In this document: positions 33,382 to 51,000 of the stretch, in pieces | How positions within the stretch are numbered: position 1 is the stretch's first letter | Layout of the letters: each line of letters starts with the position of its first letter | Source of the DNA: Liolophura sinensis | Lineage: Eukaryota; Mollusca; Polyplacophora; Chitonida; Chitonidae | Assembly: GCF_032854445.1 (NCBI RefSeq) | Contig: NC_088304.1 | Location: 27,101,732-27,165,731 of the forward strand | Length of the DNA: 64,000 nt | Reading direction: 5' to 3' | Notes under the pieces: generated by a model | The model's database searches: none | What the model saw: the letters and a program-made list of their open reading frames with translations, nothing else | Told to the model about the DNA's origin: nothing | Position numbers and translations under genes: made by a program

Positions 33382-34720
33382 GCGGAGGTTTGTAAGACGG
33401 GCCTCTTACATAAAGGGTCTTAGCGTATGTTGATTGTAACTACCATGGCAACATATGGCTTTAACATTTGTCACCACGGTAGTTCCAATCAACCTAACCT
33501 ACCATCACTTTGTGCATATAAGGCTCCCAGAAGCCTACAGCGAGATATATAGCGCATTACAATTATAAGGTCACCACTATCGGAGAGTAAAGATGAGAAA
33601 CAACTGGCTTGTTCATGTGATAATCTTGTCTTGATAAACCTGTGAGCTGTTTGAATAGACTTGCTTAAGCCATTGTGGTAAGAAAACCCCAGATTAATTG
33701 ACAAGATACCGCATTACACCTGCTACGTTTGATGATTTGCCAACTAAGTCGCATTTACACGTGTAGGTGTACCAATATCTGAGCGTAAAGGTGGAAAAAA
33801 ACTAACTTGTTTGACTCTCGGATCAGCGATAGACCTTACACAAGATTAAACAAAGGAACACGAAGATGCTTGAATAAGTTCAATACATGCTTTTGAACAA
33901 AATAGACAAGAAATACAACTGATGACAACATACAAAACAGTACAAATAAATATAAAAGTATATAGTCCCTTACGGATGACAGCGTCCAAATCCGGACTGA
34001 ATATTCCGGTTTCGAAGGGTGGGTCAGTTCACGTAAATAAAGAGTTCACAGTCAAGAGGAATTCCTCAATCGACGGATAACAGGATGACAAGCTGTAGTG
34101 GGCACAACACTATGACGATAGTTTATTCCCCAGCAGCCTGTGAATGTGTAACTTAAAAATATACACAAAGTCACAATCAGGGTAAACTGGGATGAAATGT
34201 ACATAATCGCACAAAACGACAATGAACGATACAAGCTCCAAAATAATACCTCAAAAATTGGCAAGTGGTGAAAAACTAGCTGACAAAGTGCACTGTACAA
34301 AAAATGGAGAAGAAATGACGAATGTCGAATGGCGTGAAAGTCGATATCTCCAAATCCAGCAAAATCCTTCACAGTGGATGATAGTAAATATGATTGCTCT
34401 CAAGTGGGCATGAGTAAATGGCTGAGAGTTTCACATCTCCGTCGCTCTTATGTGGAGACCAAATTAAAGAAAATTCTGGATGGTTTGATTGTGAAAATGT
34501 TTACAACGCCGATACATATTTACAGAATATATACCTTATTTACAATGACACGAAAGTCATGAACACCGACGCCTCGAGAACGCTCGACTGAATTAAAGGC
34601 TATAGCGTACACAAAAGGTTAAAATGTAGGTCAGACACTGGCCCGATAAAATACAAAAAAATATATATAATACAATATTGAAAGATGGGGCTCGTTACAC
34701 ATTGACCCTGTAGTCCAACA
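33382..34720. other. No gene seen
   Basis: Unique AT-rich sequence. Overlapping short frames on both strands near 34052-34413 show no recognisable domain. Confidence 0.45.
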
Positions 34721-34723
34721 CAT

Positions 34724-34878
34724 GCAAGCTTCCTCGTTGTACGTGGGAAGGTCTGCAGCGGTCTGCGGATAGTTGTGGGTTTCCGCTGGGCCCTGCCCGG
34801 CTTCCTCCCACCATAATGGCCGCCGTCGTTCAAGTGAAATATTCTTGAGTACGGCGTGAAAACAACAAGCAAATGAAT
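34724..34878 (+). mobile_element. SINE family 1 fragment
   Basis: Plus-strand 3' two-thirds, ending ttcttgagtacggcgtgaaa, about 55 bp upstream of the exon at 34934. Confidence 0.8.
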
Positions 34879-34933
34879 CAAAATCAAGTGTCTTCTCTGA
34901 ATGACGTAATAATTTCCGTCCCTCCATTTCCAG

Positions 34934-35121
34934 GAGACTTGCTGTTTAAAGCGATAGGCGGGATTTGTCAAAATGATGCGTGCCCTGGCGATGAAGTAGT
35001 GTACTTTGCGGTGAACCCAGTGGCAGACGTTGCTGTTTGTAGGAACCTCCGAATGTCTACGTGCGGCAAATGGTCTCTCCTTTTAGATTCCAGTCATTTC
35101 CATCTGTTCAAAAACAGTTAA
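34934..35121 (+). pseudogene. Diverged relative of the cysteine-module exon
   Basis: Enters in phase 1 after tttccag and reads GD-LLF-KAIGGIC...CPG, aligning with GDSRCRAIGGNC...CPG of the lysozyme genes. The first Cys is Phe, and the fourth Cys and the CC pair are lost or shifted. The frame stays open to a stop at 35119. I see neither a signal-peptide exon nor lysozyme exons. It is probably a decaying module, though a functional diverged peptide cannot be excluded. Confidence 0.4.
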
Positions 35122-36865
35122 TGTTTTGACATATTTAGCTCAGGTAAACCTAATTACATTTACACGTTGAGAGAGTAATTTTCGAGTCAGACACAAACAG
35201 TCCAATAAACATGACTGTTTATATTAGGTGTAGAGAAATGAAAACATATAAAAAATGTTTACTCCAGTGAACATGTGACATTTACTGTATAACCATATAG
35301 AAACTCAAAGGAAATGTTTTTATTAACGAAACTCTTATTTTAGTGTGTATGCATGCACACTGTAAATACTTCAGATATACAACTCTTTTAACTTTTCTGT
35401 GTGTGTATATCTTGTCGACTCCAGTTATATGCAATAAATGTGTTTTATTTTTTGTTCATTTTTATGGCTATATTTTACTGCCTAGGGGTCGAGCCGTGCT
35501 CTAGTGGATCCACGCTTTGCCTTTCAGTTACTTTCATGCAGGCAATTTATAAAGCTCCAAACAAGCAATGAAGACATGTGTAGGTCATAAAATGTGAAAA
35601 TGGTAGCTTACTCCAGTCACACTGAAATGTCTTTATTTTTGCATTAGACATGGTACAGTGGGGAAAATCGCTGCATCACAAATGTAACTTTCTGAAAAAT
35701 TATTGAGCACGTAATTATGCACAAGTGAATTAAATAAATATATAACTAATGTAACTATCATGGTTATAATTCCGCTAAGCGTAACATGTTAATGTTAATG
35801 AAAGACGTCACATGTGCTTTCAAGCAGCATTGACCATACATGTAGTTGCCACAAGTTACGTATACCATACCTTAACAGTTATCCATTCTAATTCATGATA
35901 ACACTTATTTAATGCTAGACGCCCTATATCTTTACTTACACAAAAGTATGTTTCCAAAGAAAAGACTAAAAAAAAAAAAAAAAAAAACAACCACAAAGAT
36001 TTGAACTTTTCCTTGAGGTGCTACCTGCTCAACGGTGAGTTCATTAGTTCGCCGTACTATTAACGATGCTTGACAGACTATGGCAGAAATACGCATTTTA
36101 AACCTGCTAATATGACAAAATTGATCACATTATAAAGTTAATGTTTTAAATATGAACACAAACGTTAACCAAAACAAAACCTTGACAGCACATACAAATA
36201 CATACATGAAAGTTTCAGTAAAAATATTTTTACTGTTAAAAACAGTGCTTCGTTTTTGATCGAGAAGACAGGTTATTACTAAGCAATCGTAAGGCCATAT
36301 AACTTTCATGGGTGCCTCGACCAAGTTTTATACTTCTGATTCGGAAAATTACGGAACTGTGCTATGATTGCCCTTATTTGCTTGAACCCTTATCAAGAAT
36401 TTGAGAGGAGCTGTGTCAGGGAATGAGGGTCATCAGGCCCGGAGCTTTCGGCACTCGCAGATTAAGGACAACACTGCGAGCCGAAACGTTAACATTTAAG
36501 TAAATGTGAAAAAAACATAATTCTGAACTGTGGCCACATGAGTATGGAAAATGAAACAGAAGGGGAGATAACTCTTATGTGATCAAAATTAATTGCGATG
36601 TTCAACATCCTGCGTGTCCTGACTAACACATGGCATGACACAAGAAATACAACAACCAACAGAACAAAAAGAATAACAAAAAGGAAATAATAACATAATA
36701 AGTCTTCGGCTAATTATTGTGATGATCTGGGGAACTGTAAGAATAATAGTATTACCGAAAATTTATGGCGCAGATAAGAATGAGTCAGACGAGTGAGTCA
36801 CACTTTTTGGTTTGACACTTCTCAATACACAGTCCAAAGAAACAGGTCATATGAGTAAATATTTG
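35122..36865. other. No gene seen
   Basis: AT-rich sequence with a poly-A run near 35969-35987 and an imperfect 14-bp-arm hairpin at 36446-36486. No coding signal. Confidence 0.5.
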
Positions 36866-36942
36866 GGCCCCCATGGTCGAGGGGCTTAGCATACCAGCAC
36901 GGCGCGATGACCCAGGAGCCTCTCACCAATGCGGTGGGCAAT
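36866..36942 (+). mobile_element. SINE family 1 head fragment
   Basis: Only the tRNA-like part and the start of the body (gatgacccaggagcctctca ccaatgcgg) remain. It is the reverse of the usual 5' truncation. Confidence 0.65.
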
Positions 36943-38745
36943 TATGCCTGTCTGTTGCACATGAGTCGTCTCGACAGTTCATTGTCTGACGATTACAGCC
37001 CAGGGCACGTGCGCCTGCTGCAACTTTTTGCAGATGCAACTTGAAGCCCAAGGCCTATTGCACAATCTGGTTGTTGATTTGTAAGTCTTAGCATATTTGT
37101 TAATTTGCTGCATTAGCAATTTAGATAAACTTTGAATGGTTCGTGGAGTTTTTCGCAAGGTGTCTAATGGGCAGCACAGGGTATTTAACGACGGACTACC
37201 TCGGTTTCTCATAGCCCGTCTTAAATCTCCCCGGCGGGAACAACTTCCACGACATATTCAACGACTTAATTACGGAAAAAATCTGGAACTCTTCAATGAA
37301 AAAATCACATAAGTTACGAACATATTTACGGGTTTACAGTTTATTTTATGCCTTAAGACGGGTTGAGACCGTTGTAAGTCTTCTTTTGAGAAGCAGCTCC
37401 AGGCAATGGTGGCGATTGCTGGACAGATCACGTGACTCGACACATGTTTCACTCTTTAGGACAATTGTTTTGACGACCAGACCGTGACCAAACAGCTTAC
37501 ATCCCCAGTCACGTGATGGGTATAACAACAATTTGAAAAAGGATGACTTTACAAAACCGAGTTTTTAAATTTGATGAGTATATCACTTGAACCCACCACA
37601 GTAATCTTAACTTCACAAAATTGTTTTCGCCAGGCGTAAAAAAAACTTCCAAGATGCTGAAAAACGCAGAGTGTGTGGTGTTTCTCACAGTAAATGAAAA
37701 ATATTCTAAAACTGGCGTTTTAATGTCTTGTATATTAAACGTTAAAAACAAACAATCCAGAAATGAATGAAATTTCGATTGTCTAAAAAATTTTAAAAAG
37801 TTCACCCTTGTTAGGATACATCACTTAGTTCGGTAGACATTAAAAACTTACTCGCACATTGTTCTATACATAAGTTATGCACCAATAAGCACCAAGTGAC
37901 TCCTCTCTGTCTGCTTTTTAATTGTTTTTTCTTTCTGTGCACTGAAGCCGAACTCTTTGTCCCACATTAAAGATAGTTTGTAATTAATGTTTATTTACAA
38001 GTAGCTACCTTCAGGGTTCTTACCTCAGTTTTCACTGTGTTTTTTTCTGGATATCCCCAATCCTGTTTACACGTGTGGGTGTTTGTTACAATTCGTATGA
38101 TTTTAGTTTTTTTTATATATTTTATGTTAACGAGTATGCATATTAAAATGCTACGTCATTGGTGACCTAAATGGTGTCTAAATTGTGTATTGGTAGAACA
38201 TAAAAGGGGCGTGTCTTTCTGACCATAACAACCATGAGGACATGAAGTGTTTCAGCTGTTTTTAGTACAACACACGCCATGAATCTCCGATAGGAAGATG
38301 GGGCCTACGACCGGATGAAGGTTCTTTCAGTCAACCGAGAAATCATAATCGAATAGAAATGAAAAACTATTGACAGTCTAATAAAGTCAGTCACAAAAAA
38401 TCAAGTCTTGTTCGTCAACAACAAAAAGGTCGATGTCTATGGATCAGGATCTTGTGGTTCAAATGTGAATTAAGACTCACTGAATTATAATGTGAACGAG
38501 CAAACATAACATTTTGTAGAATGTAATGGATGTTGAAAAAAACATATACAATACCTCCAGTGCCTGACGTTTCTTAATGTGTACTGATCAGGTGGCTGAA
38601 ATCGGCTAAACGAAAAACACAAAGAGTGTTTAATAATTGATACATTTTGTTTTGTTTGTTTGTGTTTACTGTTGTATTTTACGTCGACATATTTACGGTC
38701 ACTGGAATACCGTGATGATGGTGATAGCTTGACAAGCATGCTACT
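36943..38745. other. No gene seen
   Basis: Unique sequence with scattered short frames and no recognisable domain or repeat. Confidence 0.45.
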
Positions 38746-38757
38746 TATCTCCATTGG

Positions 38758-39017
38758 AGGGGCTTTGTGGCCGAGGGGAGTAGCGCGCCAGTGCGGCGCA
38801 ATGACCCAGGAACGTATCACCAGTGCGGTCGCTGTGAGTTCAGCTCATGCTGTCTTCCTCCCCGGCCATACGTGGGAAGGTCTGGCAGCAGCCTGCAGAT
38901 GGTCGAGAATTTCCTCCAGACTCTACCCGGTTTTCTCCCACCGTTATGCTAACCGTTGTCATATGAGTTAAATATTCTTGAGTACGACGTAAAGCACTAT
39001 TTAAATAAATAAATAAA
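38758..39017 (+). mobile_element. Full-length SINE family 1
   Basis: Complete plus-strand copy with a variant head (ggggctttgtggccgagg) and an aaataaataaat tail. It is flanked by tatctccattgg (38746-38757) and tatctccactgg (39018-39029), a 12-bp target duplication with one mismatch. Confidence 0.9.
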
Positions 39018-39029
39018 TATCTCCACTGG

Positions 39030-40224
39030 GCATTTTTAAATTTTTTGTGGGCAAATAAGCCGGTATCTAAGTAATTTCTACAATACTGATAATATTAAAC
39101 AAAGTGTAACTTTAGTATTTAAATCGTTTTTCCCCGCACAATTAAACGTGTCATTTATACAAGGAAAATGAGGTAGATATTTAGAGGAATCCGGACAAAA
39201 CTGCTGCCCTTCGCCGAGAGTGGAACACACATCATTGGTTTTATACTAATCGCCTCAGCTTGAAGTTATTTCTTTGACTGTTGTTTAAAGCCATACTCAA
39301 CAGTTTTCCCTTATACAATAACCGTTATTTTCATGCCCTTAGGAAATCCAGATCCCCTTGATACACCGACGACCTTTGGCAAGCTCGTGGTAAATTTTCT
39401 CACGTGTGAAGGACAAATTTGCGCACCATAATGGTGGAACACAATGAGTTTTAAATGTACATTAGACTAAACTAACGGCCTAGAGTCTCTTCGACCACTG
39501 GCTGTCACCAAGACCTCACGAACAACGTGAGCCTGAAAATCTACAACTTCCCTTGCCTTTGGGGAGAACATGTCTTGATCAACGTGGGAATATGTCCAAC
39601 TCCAGCATAGCGGCAAACATCAGAGCACAGCCCATCCGACATGCGCAGAGCAAAGGTATCATACATGGGAAATTGAATATTACAAAAAAATTAAATAGGA
39701 CATGGGGAAACCTGTGCCACTTGATGTCCTCGATGATAGAAGGAACACTTCCCCTGCATAATTCATTCGCCCGATTTATCCTGAGTTTGGCGTCATGACC
39801 CCTGACCTTGTAATCACACCATCTTTTAATAACTGGCACACCGATTTCCTCAAATGAGATCTACTCCTTCGATACGCGTTATTAAACCCCGGTGATAGTA
39901 TTTCTGTCTATTATCGGATTCCATGGCGGAGTGATACTTACACGTAGTTCGTAACCCTAAAGGAGCATCGTTTAAAATATAACCACAGAATTAAGCATTT
40001 TAGTCAGGAATTCTCGACTAAAACAATAATACGTAACCGTTCAATGACCTGTACTTCTAATAAATCATGCGTAAAGTATGTCACCTAAACCGTGGCTAGA
40101 ATTTTTGATTTATGTTCTCGCCATACACACGAATATTTTACCTGTTCATTTGTTTTTTTAACATAAAGAAAAATACAAATATTTAGCAAATTTAGAAAGC
40201 TATATGGTGGGAATAAAACTACTG
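39030..40224. other. No gene seen
   Basis: Includes a decayed repeat-like stretch near 39275-39440 (tactcaacagttttccc, tttctcacgtgtga) that partly recurs near 56130-56165. No coding signal. Confidence 0.4.
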
Positions 40225-40404
40225 TGGGCTCTCACCAATGCGGTGGCTGTGAGTTCAAGTAAAGCTCATGCTGGCTTCCTCTCCCGTCGTATGTAGGTTC
40301 CCCCGGGCTTTGCCCGGTTTCCTTAGACCATGATACTAGCCTCGGTTCTTTAAGTGAAATACTCTTGTGTATATATCACAAACCTCAGACACAAATAAAT
40401 AAAG
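40225..40404 (+). mobile_element. SINE family 1 copy with internal deletion
   Basis: Box B (gctgtgagttcaagtaaagc), a shortened central domain, and a 3' end decayed to gtgaaatactcttgtg before an aataaataaag tail. Confidence 0.75.
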
Positions 40405-40476
40405 CCACTGGCGCTTCCCTAGCCGACAAAAGTTCAGACAAGTTGCACAATGAGAAAGCCGAAATGTCAGAAATTA

Positions 40477-40544
40477 TATTTATTTATTTGATTGGTGTTT
40501 TACGCTTATTTCACTTATACGACGGCGGCCAGCATTATGATAGT
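40477..40544 (-). mobile_element. SINE family 1 tail fragment
   Basis: Minus-strand 3' end: atttatttgattggtgtttt, then acttatacgacggcggccag. Confidence 0.75.
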
Positions 40545-44263
<3,719 letters not shown>

Positions 44264-44831
44264 TATCTCACTCTATTTCCACTGTGTGTAGTAATTCAAA
44301 TTCACACAAGTTCATTAAAAAAAACACTTTATGGAATATGTTATTTGGCAATGATTCGTAATTTGCACTATGCGAATAATTAAATTTTTAGCTACATTGA
44401 GGCTACGTTTACCTCTGCGTAAAGAGGGTTCATTTCAGCAGGAAAATCTCCAATTATCAGTTTGTAAAAGTGAACCTTAGTCCCGGTCCTCTGACCTGTC
44501 CATTCACCGTGGAGACCAGCAGAATTTGCTGACTGGCATTGGCCCGTGCCAGGCCGTGTCACAAAACACGTCACTGAATTTTCACGAAGCCCACTGACAG
44601 CTTCACGCCCCAGCGAATATTACCTCCAGCAAAAGACGAGCGTAGCAGCCAGACCGTCCTATCAGTTGGCTTTTAACATTGCATAACGCCCGGTTATATC
44701 CCGAGGATATAGGCCAATAAGCGCGCCTGAATATGTATTAGTTCTAATTATCCGCTATATTTTTGGGGGGCACGGCAACTGGTGAAACGTCACACAGCAT
44801 GGGGCAAAGAAAAAAAATTGAACTGGAGTAG

Positions 44832-44839
44832 TATATAAA
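44832..44839 (+). promoter_or_regulatory. TATA box of the Pif-like gene
   Basis: TATATAAA lies 170 bp upstream of the ATG at 45009, leaving room for a 5'UTR of about 140 nt. No splice site is needed between them. Confidence 0.65.
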
Positions 44840-45008
44840 TGAGAGTGAAGGAGATTATTTGCTAAGACATTGAAGAGAAGACAACAGTGTAGTTGTGACT
44901 TTCATTACATTCGAAATATTAGAAAATCGACGAGGTGTTTTGGAGAGGAACGCGGAGAGGCGGATTTTACCAGATTAATATATTTGTAACTGTTACGATA
45001 ATTCCAAT

Positions 45009-48000
45009 ATGGCTGACTATAGTGTAGCCCGATTTGTTTTTATATTGGCAATGTTTACGGCCCCGGTGTTGTCTCAACCGGGGTCTAACCTGACAGGCGA
45101 TACGGAGCCGGGACGAAGTCTTCCCTCGCAACAATATGAAATCTGTAAGTGCTTTTATACTCTTTAATTTAAATGAACCTGGCATATTACAATTATTTTT
45201 CATCCTTTATATTCGGGGAAGTGGGAGACTTTTAGGAGAAATTACGATTTTGATTCTTAGTTATGATGTTACAGTGAGAGGATAGGAACTATATTCGTGG
45301 AGGCAAAATGCGGTAAGTGAGGCTGATGTGGTCGCTTGCTCAGTCTATTGTTCGTCGAAGACCACTTGTCCTCCGCCAAATACAGCGTGGTAACCTGTAG
45401 GTCACACTTGGAAATCTTCTTCGCTGGTCGATGGTATCATCCAATCATTTTCCTTCACCCGAACACCCATCACATAAGTTGAATGAAAATGTCTATTCAT
45501 TATTTCAATTTTCTCTTTCAGTATGTAACAGAACCGTCGACATGTTTTTCGCCATTGACGGCTCGGATAGTTTGACCGACAACGATTTCTTGTTGGAAAA
45601 GGCTTTCGTTAAAGAAGTTATCGAGGGACTGTACCTTAACGAAATCGGCGGTATAGTCATTGGTATAGTCGTCTTCAGTTCGTCCATCGAAGTCACCACC
45701 GACTTTGATATGAGAAACAAAGAATCTATCTTCCAGAGAATTGATCAGTTAGAACAACCAAAAGATGGTACAAATACTTTCTTGGCCATTGAGGAAGTTC
45801 GCAGACAGCTACTTAACTTCGGCCGCTCCAATGTTGAGAAGGCCGCGATCGTAATTACGGATGGACGCTCCAAGAATTCAGAAAGAACGATTAACGAAGC
45901 AGCCCAAACCAAGGACAGTAACATCACCTTAGCCGCTGTGGGAGTGGGCACTCTCATTGACCGAAAAGAGCTGGAAGGAATAGCTTCTGCCAATCACTTA
46001 GTCTGGGAGACACCAGACTTTAACACTTTAAGGAACCTGACAATCAATGTTACTGGAGTTTTGTGTCCAGGTAAGTAATCAATCACAGTATACGTCACCC
46101 CACAGCCGGGTTAAAATGACTGCGTTAAAAAGCAATGGAAATAGTCTGACAGATCGCCACTACCAGTAAAAATACTACATGAACCACCAAGAAAACGGGA
46201 CTTATTGACATCGCCAATTTGCCTTTGGCCCTTCAAGCGATTGAGTTTGAATGGAGGGAACACGATTTGTACGCGTGGCTATCAGAAATTTACATCCGGG
46301 GGTTGAAATACTATGTGGTGTACCTGATGAAATGTATTCTTTCTATTTCCTTATTCATCTGGACTCTTATAGTTTATTTTCTATTCTTTTTAATAAATTG
46401 TGCCTAAACAAAATGTTGGGGAAATTACGTGTGATGTAGGTTGACACAGTTTTACCACAGTTTATTTTTTCTGGTGTACAATAGGTATTTTCTATTGTGT
46501 TTATCTTTTCTGTTTCAGAACTTCTTCCACCCACAACCACAACAACAACAACTACAACCACTACTACGACTACAACTACAACGACTACAACAACTCCTAC
46601 ACCAACCACTACTACTACAACCACCACAACAACAACTCCTGCACCAACCACAACCACCACCACAACAACAACTCCTGCACCAACCACAACCACAACAACA
46701 ACACCTGCACCAACAACGACAACAACAACCCCTCCGCCCACTACGACTACAACAACAACTCCCCCTCCCAGAAACCCACCAGGTAAGCTGAACATAAACG
46801 TGTTGGTATTTTATTAACTTTATAAACAGGAATGCAAGAGAATGCACATAACCTGAAAGACAAGAAGTCTTTCAAATTAATTATTGTGGAAATTACATTT
46901 CATTGTGTTGGTCTGTATAACAACAAGTTTTGAGAGAGTAAACGCTGTTGTTTAATATTGTCTTCTTTTCATACAAACGTTGATTAGGACATAAAGCTTA
47001 TCTGTTAATTTTACATGATAGATAGAACTGGACTACCGATATTTTCATTTTGATATTTTCAAAGAAGTCAGGGTGCCTTACTGTTCACGTGCTTTATTCC
47101 TATATATTTATCATTTGTGTGACTTGCAATGTGTTTCTTCTCCCCTCTATCAGGTCCTTGTGAGGACAACTGTCGTTTTGAAAACCGCATTGGATATAAA
47201 GAACATCCAGAATTCTGCACATCTTTTTACCACTGTGAAATGAAGTCCAGCAGCGTTATTTTAGGAACCGAGAGAGAGTGTCCGGAAGGATTATTCTGGA
47301 ATCAGAGACTGCTTACTTGTACTTTTCCCAAACAAGTGCAATGTGACCTTGGTAAGTTCACAATCCCCTGCAGCCCATTTCGCCATGACAGTTTCTAAAT
47401 TTAAAACTTTTCACAAACCTTGGAAGCTAGCTTTTTCATGATACATTTCTCAAATTCGACACGATATGGAGAAGCAGAGCTAATGGAGCATCTAATCAAT
47501 CTACCAGAACAACTGATAATTATAACAGGCCATTTAATCTGTTACAAGCGCAGACATTTGACGAATCATCTCTGATGTTCTGAGATGAACAAATGATTAA
47601 AGGTGACCACGAAACTGACTTATTGAAACAACAATGTGGTTTTCCATGTGTTTGCAGACCCTTGTATTGACAACATCTATGGCTATTACCTTCATCGTTC
47701 CAACTGCAACTCCTACTGGGTGTGTGATGGCGACAGGACAAAAGAACTTAGATGCTGTCCTCTGGGTATGAGCTTTAGCCTCGACACCAGGAGGTGTGAA
47801 CTCTCCCCATGCGCACAATCTTGTGTTCTGGATGAAGGCAAGCAGGACGACTTCATTCCATGTAAGTGTTCACTGAAAGAAAGACACAAGACTAAAAATA
47901 GGCAATGACTCCTACTTACGGTATTGAAGATCATGGGTTGATTCTTGGACGATATAGGCAGATACTTGTTTTCTTGAATTCAAGCTACAAATTGTATACT

Positions 48001-51000
48001 ACTCAGTCGAAAATGGGTCGATCAAAACCAAAAATAACAAGGTGCCAATGCGACAAAATCAGGGAAACACATTCATGCACATGATCTGAGACGGATTTTA
48101 AAAGAGAATGAGTTACCACTTTTCAGTAAATGTCATTTACCTGTGCATTTGCGACACGTGTGCACTCTGCTATTTAAGACGTTACTTTAAAGAAGACTCA
48201 CAGCGACCGCCTATGCAAGGTAACAATATCAATAAGATACTGGTACGCTGCGGTACTTACGTGACTCATAAAATGTTTTATGAAGCCACACGCACCTGGA
48301 GGTATTAGATATATTTGTGTTTTTATTCGTATACTAGCCGTCAGCCTTATTGTACGTTCAAACAAAACAATAGCAAAGTCAATTTACAGAACAACAGAGA
48401 TTTGGACCCCTTTGGTACAGGTGAGAAGATTTATTGATTTATTTGATTGGCCGTACTTAATATTTCACTTATACGACGGCGGCCAGCATTATGGTGGGTG
48501 GAAACCGGGCATAGCCCCGGGGGAAACCCACGACCATCCGCACGTTGCTGACAGACCTTCGAACGTAAGGCCGGAGAGGAAACCAGCATGAGCTGGACTT
48601 GAACTCACAGCGACCACATTGGTGACAGATTGCTGTGGCATTACGCTGCGCTAGCGCGTTAACCAACCGAGCCACGCAGGCCCCTTCGGTGAGAAGAGAT
48701 GTTAATATTGCTTGTTTTCAACTTTTCCAGTGTGCCTCAAGTACGCCCTTTTTTCGGATCCTAACAAATACATCGAGTCTATTCCGGGCTACCCCTTCCC
48801 TATTCAAAGGTTTTGTCCAGCTGGACTGGGGTTTAACAACTTCACCTGCGATTGTGACATCAAAATGAAGACAACCCCACCACGTAAGGAATTAATTCAC
48901 ATTTAACTATCTTACGAGCGAGAATAAAATCTGTGTGTTGTTAGGTTTGAATTATTGATTCCTAACTGATGTATTTATGCATTCATTTGATTGGTGTACG
49001 AAAGCTTTCCTGACTCAACAGGGAAATGATTTTCTCTCAGACCAATGTACATTTATCTTAACTTACGACATAACTCATCAGAGTCATAGTTTAAGATTAC
49101 ATGAATGTCTATTATTTTTAGAACGAAATTCATAAAAACAGAACAAGTGAGTAATTTAAGTTTGCATTAGGTAAAAATTGTAACTGAATCAGTAATGTAA
49201 TTATGTAAATTTACAGAATTGATTATTTGGCTTAAAAACGTATCGTCCATTTTCAAACTTTCTGTTTTCTGAAACTTAGAGTTTGTACAAAAATATGCTT
49301 ACCAGTTATAATCAATTAACATGATTATTCGATACACCTGATATGTTACAGCCCCACCACAGTGCACACCGGAAGTGTACCTGCCTCTGAATAATGACTT
49401 CAAAGATTACTCTGGAAGGAACACCTTTATCCAGAACCATGGCGCTGTGATTGAGCGAACTAATGCTCCCCAGGGTACTGTCGGTGGCGGTGCCGCCAAA
49501 TTCGACGGCAAAAGTTACCTAAGTATTCCTAGTTACAGCAACGCATGGTTTGGCAAACGTTTGAGGATTACCTTCCGGTATTACCCCTTGCCAACAATAA
49601 GTTTAGACAGCCGCCAGGAGGCGCTCATCACCAACAGTGCCTGTGATCAGCCAGCCACGATCGCCATTGCTTTCGACCGATACAGGGAAGGGACTTACTG
49701 TTCTATAACCACCGACGGGAAAGGCAACCAAGGAAATTTGTTACCTTCGGTGAGTATAGATGTGGGCATTTCTAAAAGTGAATCGTCACATCATCAGACC
49801 ACATTTCTTTTTTATACGTATATGTTGTAAAATTAAATGATTTTTTAGTACGCTTTACGACAAAGATGCAAAGACTTATTACTTTATGTCACTCCCCGCC
49901 AGATCAAACCCAACTAGAACATAATAGCACTAAACTTAAAATACACGTAAAATCAAAAAATCTGTTGTAAAATCGTATTAGTGGAGTAGTGTTAACCACA
50001 CACAAAAATATTCAACTACAAACTGTCTTTCAACAGACGACGGTTTTGAAGGGCTGGAGAGAAGTCAGTTACATATACGATGGCAAGAACTTACGACTGG
50101 AGGTTGGACCGGACACTGATCTGGCTTCTGCTTTTGGTAAGTTATCGTGTATTTCCGTCTTATCGCTTAATATGTTTTTTCCCACTCAAAACTTTGTACT
50201 TATTGCCTCCTCTCGCTCAGCACTGAAGACTAGTTGGTTGGCCCAATGTCAGCATAATGTGACTGGGTGGGGCGTCAGTTTAAAATGTCTTTGGCCTGAT
50301 ACGTCAGTGGCGGAAGCACTTTGGCGGCATGGGCTCGCCCTGTCACAAGAAGACATGTAGACATACGTATACACACCATAATGACACATCGTCGTCACAT
50401 GATTGAAACATTGTTAAGTACATGTACGACGTTAAACCACAAGCATTCATTCATTCATTCATTCCCTGTGTGAATGAAGTGTTTGCATCAACGCGGTCGC
50501 TGTGAGTTCATCCCCGGCTATCGCTGGCTTCCTCTCCGGCCATACGTATGCAGGTCTGTCAGCAACCTCCGTTTGGTCGTGGGTTTCCCCCAGCCTCTGC
50601 CCGGTTTCCTCCCACCATAATACTGGCCGCCGTCGTATAAGTGAAATATTCTTGAATACTACGTAAAACACCAATCAAATAAATAAATTAAATAAATCAA
50701 AAGTGACTGAGCGGCTGATATAATGGGAGTGCAGTATGTTGTTTTCAGTTATGCTTCATTTGTAGCAGTATTACCTGCTAGAAACAGGATATTCCAAACT
50801 CTTTCTGTTATTTTAGTCTATCAGTGCAGAGTTATATAGTGGGAAGTAAATATTTACGTGCTACAAACCCGACAAGCCTAACCCTCAGCGATAAGTAAAG
50901 CACGCCGAAGTCAAGTCACCTGACATCATCATTTGAGTGATGGATAAAAGAAATAACGCCCGTCTTTCGGCTACCATTACAATGACATTTAGGATGATTT

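Noticed and set aside
46367-46847. Long minus-strand frames rich in Val/Gly or Cys/Ser
   Set aside because: Antisense shadows of the Thr-coding exon 3 of the Pif-like gene.
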